A stretch of 11,615 bases of DNA from Planctomycetaceae bacterium (lineage in GTDB: Bacteria; Planctomycetota; UBA1135; GCA-002686595), in NCBI GenBank assembly GCA_013360535.1, contig JABWBL010000061.1, positions 1 to 11,615 on the forward strand, given 5' to 3'. The notes under the pieces were generated by a model. That model did no database searches. It was not told the origin of the DNA and worked only from the letters and a program-made list of their open reading frames with translations. This document shows, one piece after another, positions 9,269 through 11,615 of this stretch (position 1 is the first letter of the stretch; each line of letters begins with the position of its first letter). Position numbers and translations under genes: made by a program.

Positions 9269-9305
9269 ACCTGTCAGCGTGATCCGTCAGGAGTGCTTGA
9301 CAGGT
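9269..9305. repeat. Inverted repeat, 8-bp arms
   Basis: ACCTGTCA (9269-9276) pairs with TGACAGGT (9298-9305). With one bulged T the stem extends by GC/GC to 10 pairs. This is the second stem-loop in the convergent region. It may act on either transcript or be a protein site; nothing distinguishes these. Confidence 0.5.
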
Positions 9306-9316
9306 CCACCCATATC

Positions 9317-9386
9317 ACGGGACGTACGTCATCTCGACCGCGTCCGAGAGGTTCGTCGACTTGGCCTTCCGGCGGGTCGCGGAAGG
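9317..9386 (-). repeat. Second copy of the 3' end of the secreted-protein gene
   Basis: Bases 9317-9363 are identical to 9532-9578, the last 15 or so codons of the 9530-10975 gene. After a 5-6-nt mismatch with a 1-nt indel, identity resumes for about 16 nt (CCGGCGGGTCGCGGAA). On the minus strand it can encode the same C-terminus, 'KSTNLSDAVEMTYVP', followed by its own TGA at 9315-9317. It has no start or body, so it is a detached tail fragment. The two copies are 215 bp apart in direct orientation. Confidence 0.93.
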
Positions 9387-9395
9387 TAAGTTCGT

Positions 9396-9438
9396 CTTCT
9401 TCTGGCCGCTGCCTTGTTTCTCCTGCGGCCAGAAGAAG
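9396..9438. repeat. Stem-loop 1: 13-bp perfect inverted repeat
   Basis: CTTCTTCTGGCCG (9396-9408) is perfectly complementary to CGGCCAGAAGAAG (9426-9438) across a 17-nt loop. It directly abuts the next hairpin with no spacer base. It lies between the two tail copies. Confidence 0.9.
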
Positions 9439-9467
9439 CTCCGGGGACGCTCAATGCGTCCCCGGAG
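9439..9467 (-). terminator. Stem-loop 2: 12-bp perfect hairpin, likely terminator
   Basis: CTCCGGGGACGC (9439-9450) pairs perfectly with GCGTCCCCGGAG (9456-9467) around a 5-nt loop. Read on the minus strand it comes 62 nt after the stop of the secreted-protein gene and is followed by the T-rich CTTCTTCTGG. It is the most terminator-like element for that gene. Confidence 0.6.
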
Positions 9468-9480
9468 AGGAAGCCCCCAA

Positions 9481-9499
9481 GCCGCGCGCTTCGCGCGGC
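9481..9499. repeat. Stem-loop 3: 8-bp GC hairpin with alternative pairing
   Basis: GCCGCGCG (9481-9488) pairs with CGCGCGGC (9492-9499) around CTT. An alternative pairing is AGCCGCGC (9480-9487) with GCGCGGCT (9498-9505). It is the first structure met by RNA polymerase after the stop codon at 9530 on the minus strand. Confidence 0.7.
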
Positions 9500-9508
9500 G
9501 CGGCTGAG

Positions 9509-9602
9509 GTGGTTCCGCGAAGTCGGCGACTACGGGACGTACGTCATCTCGACCGCGTCCGAGAGGTTCGTCGACTTGCCAGCCGGCGGGTCGCGGAACC
9601 AC
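9509..9602. repeat. 12-bp inverted repeat across the stop of the secreted-protein gene
   Basis: GTGGTTCCGCGA (9509-9520) is the reverse complement of TCGCGGAACCAC (9591-9602). The inner arm lies inside the coding region, where its minus-strand sequence encodes Trp-Phe-Arg at the start of the duplicated tail. The outer arm lies just downstream of the gene. The intergenic DNA therefore contains both a direct copy and an inverted scrap of the same gene end. Confidence 0.75.
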
Positions 9603-10975
9603 GCCTGGACCTGGACCTTGGTGCCCGAGAGCCACGGGTTGCCGAGGGCGCCGGGGTTGGAGGTCTGGTAGGCGTTCCAGTCGAGGGACATGGCGCCGTC
9701 GCAGGCGCTCACGGTGCCGCCGGTGGTCTGGGTGCCGGTGCGCTGGGTCGGGGACTTCACGCACAGGAAGCTCGAGGTGTTCCAGGGAGCCGAAGCCTGC
9801 CCGGTGATCGAGTAGAAGATCAGGCCCGACTTCTGGCCCTCGATGTTCGAGACGGCGATGTTGCAGGCGTTGGCGAACGAGACGCTCGGGTTGGCCGAGG
9901 CGGCGATCGCCGCGACGCAGCCGTTGGTCGTCGTTCCGGCCGTGCAGTAGTTCACCGGCGCGGGCGGCGGATCGCACTCGTCCGGAACGCCGTTGGCGTT
10001 CAGGTCGACGCTGCTGCCGAGCGCGAGGTCGCGGTCGTCGGAACGACCATTGCCGTTGCAGTCGGTCAGGTCGGCGGCGGTCATCTGCAGGTAGTAGCCG
10101 CCGTAGATCGGACCGGGCTGCGAGGGGCAGGTGGTCTGCGTCGTGGCGCCGGCGAAGCAGTTGCCGGCCGTCGCGCTCGTCGACAGGTAGTAGAGGTTGT
10201 CGTTGTCGAGGCCCGTGCCCTGGACCGTGCCCGGGTTCTGGTAGTGCGTGCCGTCGCCCGCGACCGTGGCGCCGGAGCCCGTGAGCTGGCCGGCGCGAAT
10301 GATCGAGATCGTCTTGCCGGTGGTCAGCGTGTTGACCTGCATGCCCCAGCCGAACTTGTCGTCCGCCGCCGTGCCGTTGAAAGTGCCTTCCGCGTCACCC
10401 TTCATGGTGAACTCGAAGCCGCCGACGAGGTTGATGTTGATCGTGACGCAGCGGTTGGTGCCGGTGGTCAGCGTGCCGGGCAGGGTCAGGTTGTAGGCGG
10501 CGGTCGGGGCTCCGGCCGTCGTCAGGTCGATGCAGCCGTCGTAGTTCTCCCAGAAGAGGACCGTGACGCGGGCGCCGGGGCCGCCGATGCTCGGGTCATC
10601 CTCGGTCGTGCAGTAGCCGATCTGGAACGACGAGACGAAGTACTCGTCGAGGGCGCCCGTGGCGGGAGCCGGCGAGGTGCGAGTCGGGATGCGACCGTCG
10701 TCGATGCGCGCCTGTCCGAGCGCGATGCCGTTGATGAACACCGTGTTGCAGGGCGCCACGGCGTAGGGGAGCGCGTTGTTGTTGTAGATGACGCCCGGAG
10801 TGGCGAGCGCGGCCATGCCCGGACCCATCTGGATCGGCGGAGTGATCACGCCGGTGGCCATGTGGAGGGTGCCGACGTGCTCGATCGGCACGTTGAGGGT
10901 GAGGACGTCGTCCTGGGCCAGCGCCGAAGTGGCGAGGAGCAGCGACGCGAAGGGAACCAACGCAAGGCTCTTCAT
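9530..10975 (-). CDS. Secreted planctomycete-type protein with EF-hand/dockerin-like loops
   Basis: This 481-residue exported protein has a clean Sec signal (1-20, cleavage after 'TSALA') and no further membrane segment. Residues 21-300 are Gly/Thr/Asn-rich, beta-type and of unknown fold. Residues 305-334 carry two acidic loops, 'DCNGNGRSDDRD' and 'DLNANGVPDECD', with the D-x-N-x-N/D-G spacing of calcium-binding dockerin/EF-hand-like loops. Residues about 343-481 ('NYCTAGTTTNGCVAAI', 'EGQKSGLIFYSI', 'SSFLCVKSPTQRTG', 'CDGAMSLDWNAY', 'AWFRDPP') match a C-terminal module I recall from many Planctomycetota exported proteins, possibly involved in surface attachment or sorting. It has several Cys pairs suited to disulfides. 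The ATG at 10975 shares its context (CACTCTCCATGAA) with the cytochrome start and has no SD. Its 3' end is duplicated downstream and followed by hairpins. The molecular function is unknown. Confidence 0.88.
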   Translation of the reverse strand: MKSLALVPFASLLLATSALAQDDVLTLNVPIEHVGTLHMATGVITPPIQMGPGMAALATPGVIYNNNALPYAVAPCNTVFINGIALGQARIDDGRIPTRTSPAPATGALDEYFVSSFQIGYCTTEDDPSIGGPGARVTVLFWENYDGCIDLTTAGAPTAAYNLTLPGTLTTGTNRCVTININLVGGFEFTMKGDAEGTFNGTAADDKFGWGMQVNTLTTGKTISIIRAGQLTGSGATVAGDGTHYQNPGTVQGTGLDNDNLYYLSTSATAGNCFAGATTQTTCPSQPGPIYGGYYLQMTAADLTDCNGNGRSDDRDLALGSSVDLNANGVPDECDPPPAPVNYCTAGTTTNGCVAAIAASANPSVSFANACNIAVSNIEGQKSGLIFYSITGQASAPWNTSSFLCVKSPTQRTGTQTTGGTVSACDGAMSLDWNAYQTSNPGALGNPWLSGTKVQVQAWFRDPPAGKSTNLSDAVEMTYVP

Positions 10976-11124
10976 GGAGAGTGACGGGGGAGTTCGGACT
11001 GGGTCCCGGCCAAAAGTCAGGGGCCGAGGCTCCCGCACACCCGCTCGATGAGGTTCGAGGGCGGGTTTTGGGAACTCCTAGAACGCTACCCGGGTCGGGG
11101 GCGCCAAGGCTGGAATGACGGGTT

Positions 11125-11152
11125 TGTCAGGCGGCTTTTCACGAGCCTGACA
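11125..11152. promoter_or_regulatory. Inverted repeat, possible operator or attenuator
   Basis: TGTCAGGC (11125-11132) and GCCTGACA (11145-11152) are perfect inverted repeats separated by 12 nt. The element lies 115 bp upstream of the sugar ABC gene and 149 bp upstream of the divergent secreted-protein gene. The near-palindromic layout could suit a dimeric regulator of the sugar operon or a transcript hairpin. No known operator consensus is recognised. Confidence 0.35.
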
Positions 11153-11254
11153 CGGCAAAGGGTGCTCACGATCACCGGAAACCCATTTCTGTTTCAGGCA
11201 TGGGACGCCGCCCCGGCGGAGCATGGCCCGCCGAGGCGCCGGAGCGCGGGCTGG

Positions 11255-11260
11255 TAGGCT
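11255..11260 (+). promoter_or_regulatory. Possible -10 hexamer for a leaderless transcript
   Basis: TAGGCT fits the TAnnnT -10 pattern and ends 7 nt before the GTG at 11268, the spacing expected if transcription starts at or next to the start codon. There is no SD between them. No -35 is evident. Confidence 0.25.
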
Positions 11261-11267
11261 CCCGCCC

Positions 11268-11615
11268 GTGACCGTCCGGCTGGCCATGCGAGGCATCGAG
11301 AAGCGCTACGGGGCCACCGTGGCGTTGGGAGGTGTCGAGCTCGAGGCGCGCGCGGGCGAGGTGCTCGCGCTCGTCGGCGAGAACGGCGCGGGCAAGTCGA
11401 CCTTGATGAAGGTGCTCGCGGGTGCGCTCCGGCCCGACGGCGGCACGATGGAACTCGACGGCGAGCCCTATCGGCCGGACGGGCCCGCGCAGGCGCGACG
11501 CGCCGGGGTCGCGATGATCCATCAGGAGCTGTCGCTCGCGCTGCACCTGACGGTGGCGGAGAACGTGAGCTTGGGCAACGAGCCGCGGCGCGGGCCGTTG
11601 CTCGATCGCGGCGAG
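11268..11615 (+). CDS. Sugar ABC transporter ATP-binding protein (RbsA/MglA type), 5' part
   Basis: Only the first 116 codons are inside the window, and the frame is open to the edge. The protein should energise uptake of a sugar or related solute from the inner face of the cytoplasmic membrane. Walker A is GENGAGKST (37-45), followed by 'LMKVLAGALRPDGG', and the Q-loop region is 'MIHQELSLALHLTVAENVSLG' in shortened form at 83-103 (Gln86). The HQE(L)..L.(V)AEN(V)..G pattern is characteristic of the CUT2 (RbsA/MglA/XylG) family, whose members carry two fused ATPase domains and run to about 500 residues, so most of the gene is missing here. GTG at 11268 is preferred over the ATG at 11286 because it keeps the first beta-strand ('VRLAMRGIEKRYG'). 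Permease and binding-protein genes would be expected nearby, beyond the edge. The substrate is unknown. Confidence 0.88.
   Translation, partial: MTVRLAMRGIEKRYGATVALGGVELEARAGEVLALVGENGAGKSTLMKVLAGALRPDGGTMELDGEPYRPDGPAQARRAGVAMIHQELSLALHLTVAENVSLGNEPRRGPLLDRGE

Larger units (their letters stand above)
10976..11267. other. Divergent intergenic region
   Basis: This 292-bp gap lies between the secreted-protein gene (minus) and the sugar transporter ATPase (plus). It must hold both promoters. It contains one clear inverted repeat (11125-11152) and a TAGGCT hexamer just before the transporter start. I see no small ORF with family features and no riboswitch fold that I can identify. Confidence 0.5.

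Noticed and set aside
9315..9977. 220-codon minus frame ending in the duplicated tail
   Set aside because: Most of it is out of frame with the secreted-protein gene and runs through the hairpins. Only its last 20 or so codons echo a real protein, so it is a repeat and not a gene.

Overview
The window is very GC-rich (about two thirds G+C or more by eye), with short intergenic gaps, several GTG starts and few clear Shine-Dalgarno sites. The best taxonomic clue is the secreted protein at 9530-10975. It carries a 'DCNGNG...DLNANGVPDEC' calcium-loop pair and a C-terminal domain ending '...WFRDPPAGKSTNLSDAVEM', a style I associate with Planctomycetota exported proteins. I infer a planctomycete chromosome. 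No phage, transposase, CRISPR array, tRNA or rRNA is visible.

Layout. 1-126: end of an unseen neighbourhood, with three perfect 22-bp tandem repeats abutting the next gene. 127-531 (-): HIT-family nucleotide hydrolase/transferase. 613-1464 (+): divergent exported alpha/beta-hydrolase-fold protein that lacks the catalytic Ser. 1480-2310 (-) and 2317-5601 (-): a two-gene operon read right to left, with a decaheme OmcA/MtrC-family surface lipoprotein first and a membrane-anchored, helical HEAT-like protein 6 nt behind it. 5818-7206 (+): divergent exported protein resembling a gluzincin metallopeptidase, with HASAH in place of HExxH. 7265-9172 (+): complete ABC-F ATPase. 9173-9529: a convergent intergenic region full of stem-loops and a second copy of the 3' end of the next gene. 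9530-10975 (-): the planctomycete-type secreted protein. 10976-11267: intergenic, with one inverted repeat. 11268-11615 (+): start of an RbsA/MglA-type sugar ABC transporter ATPase, cut by the window edge.

How they work together. The only pair with clear functional linkage is the decaheme cytochrome and its downstream partner. The cytochrome has ten CXXCH motifs in two pentaheme blocks and a lipobox, which points to electron transfer at the cell surface. The window holds no MtrA-like or MtrB-like partner. HIT, ABC-F and the sugar transporter ATPase are ordinary housekeeping or transport genes. The most unusual items are the expanded decaheme cytochrome with its HEAT-like operon mate, two exported proteins whose enzyme folds have lost catalytic residues, and the hairpin-rich segment bounded by duplicated gene tails at 9317-9600.
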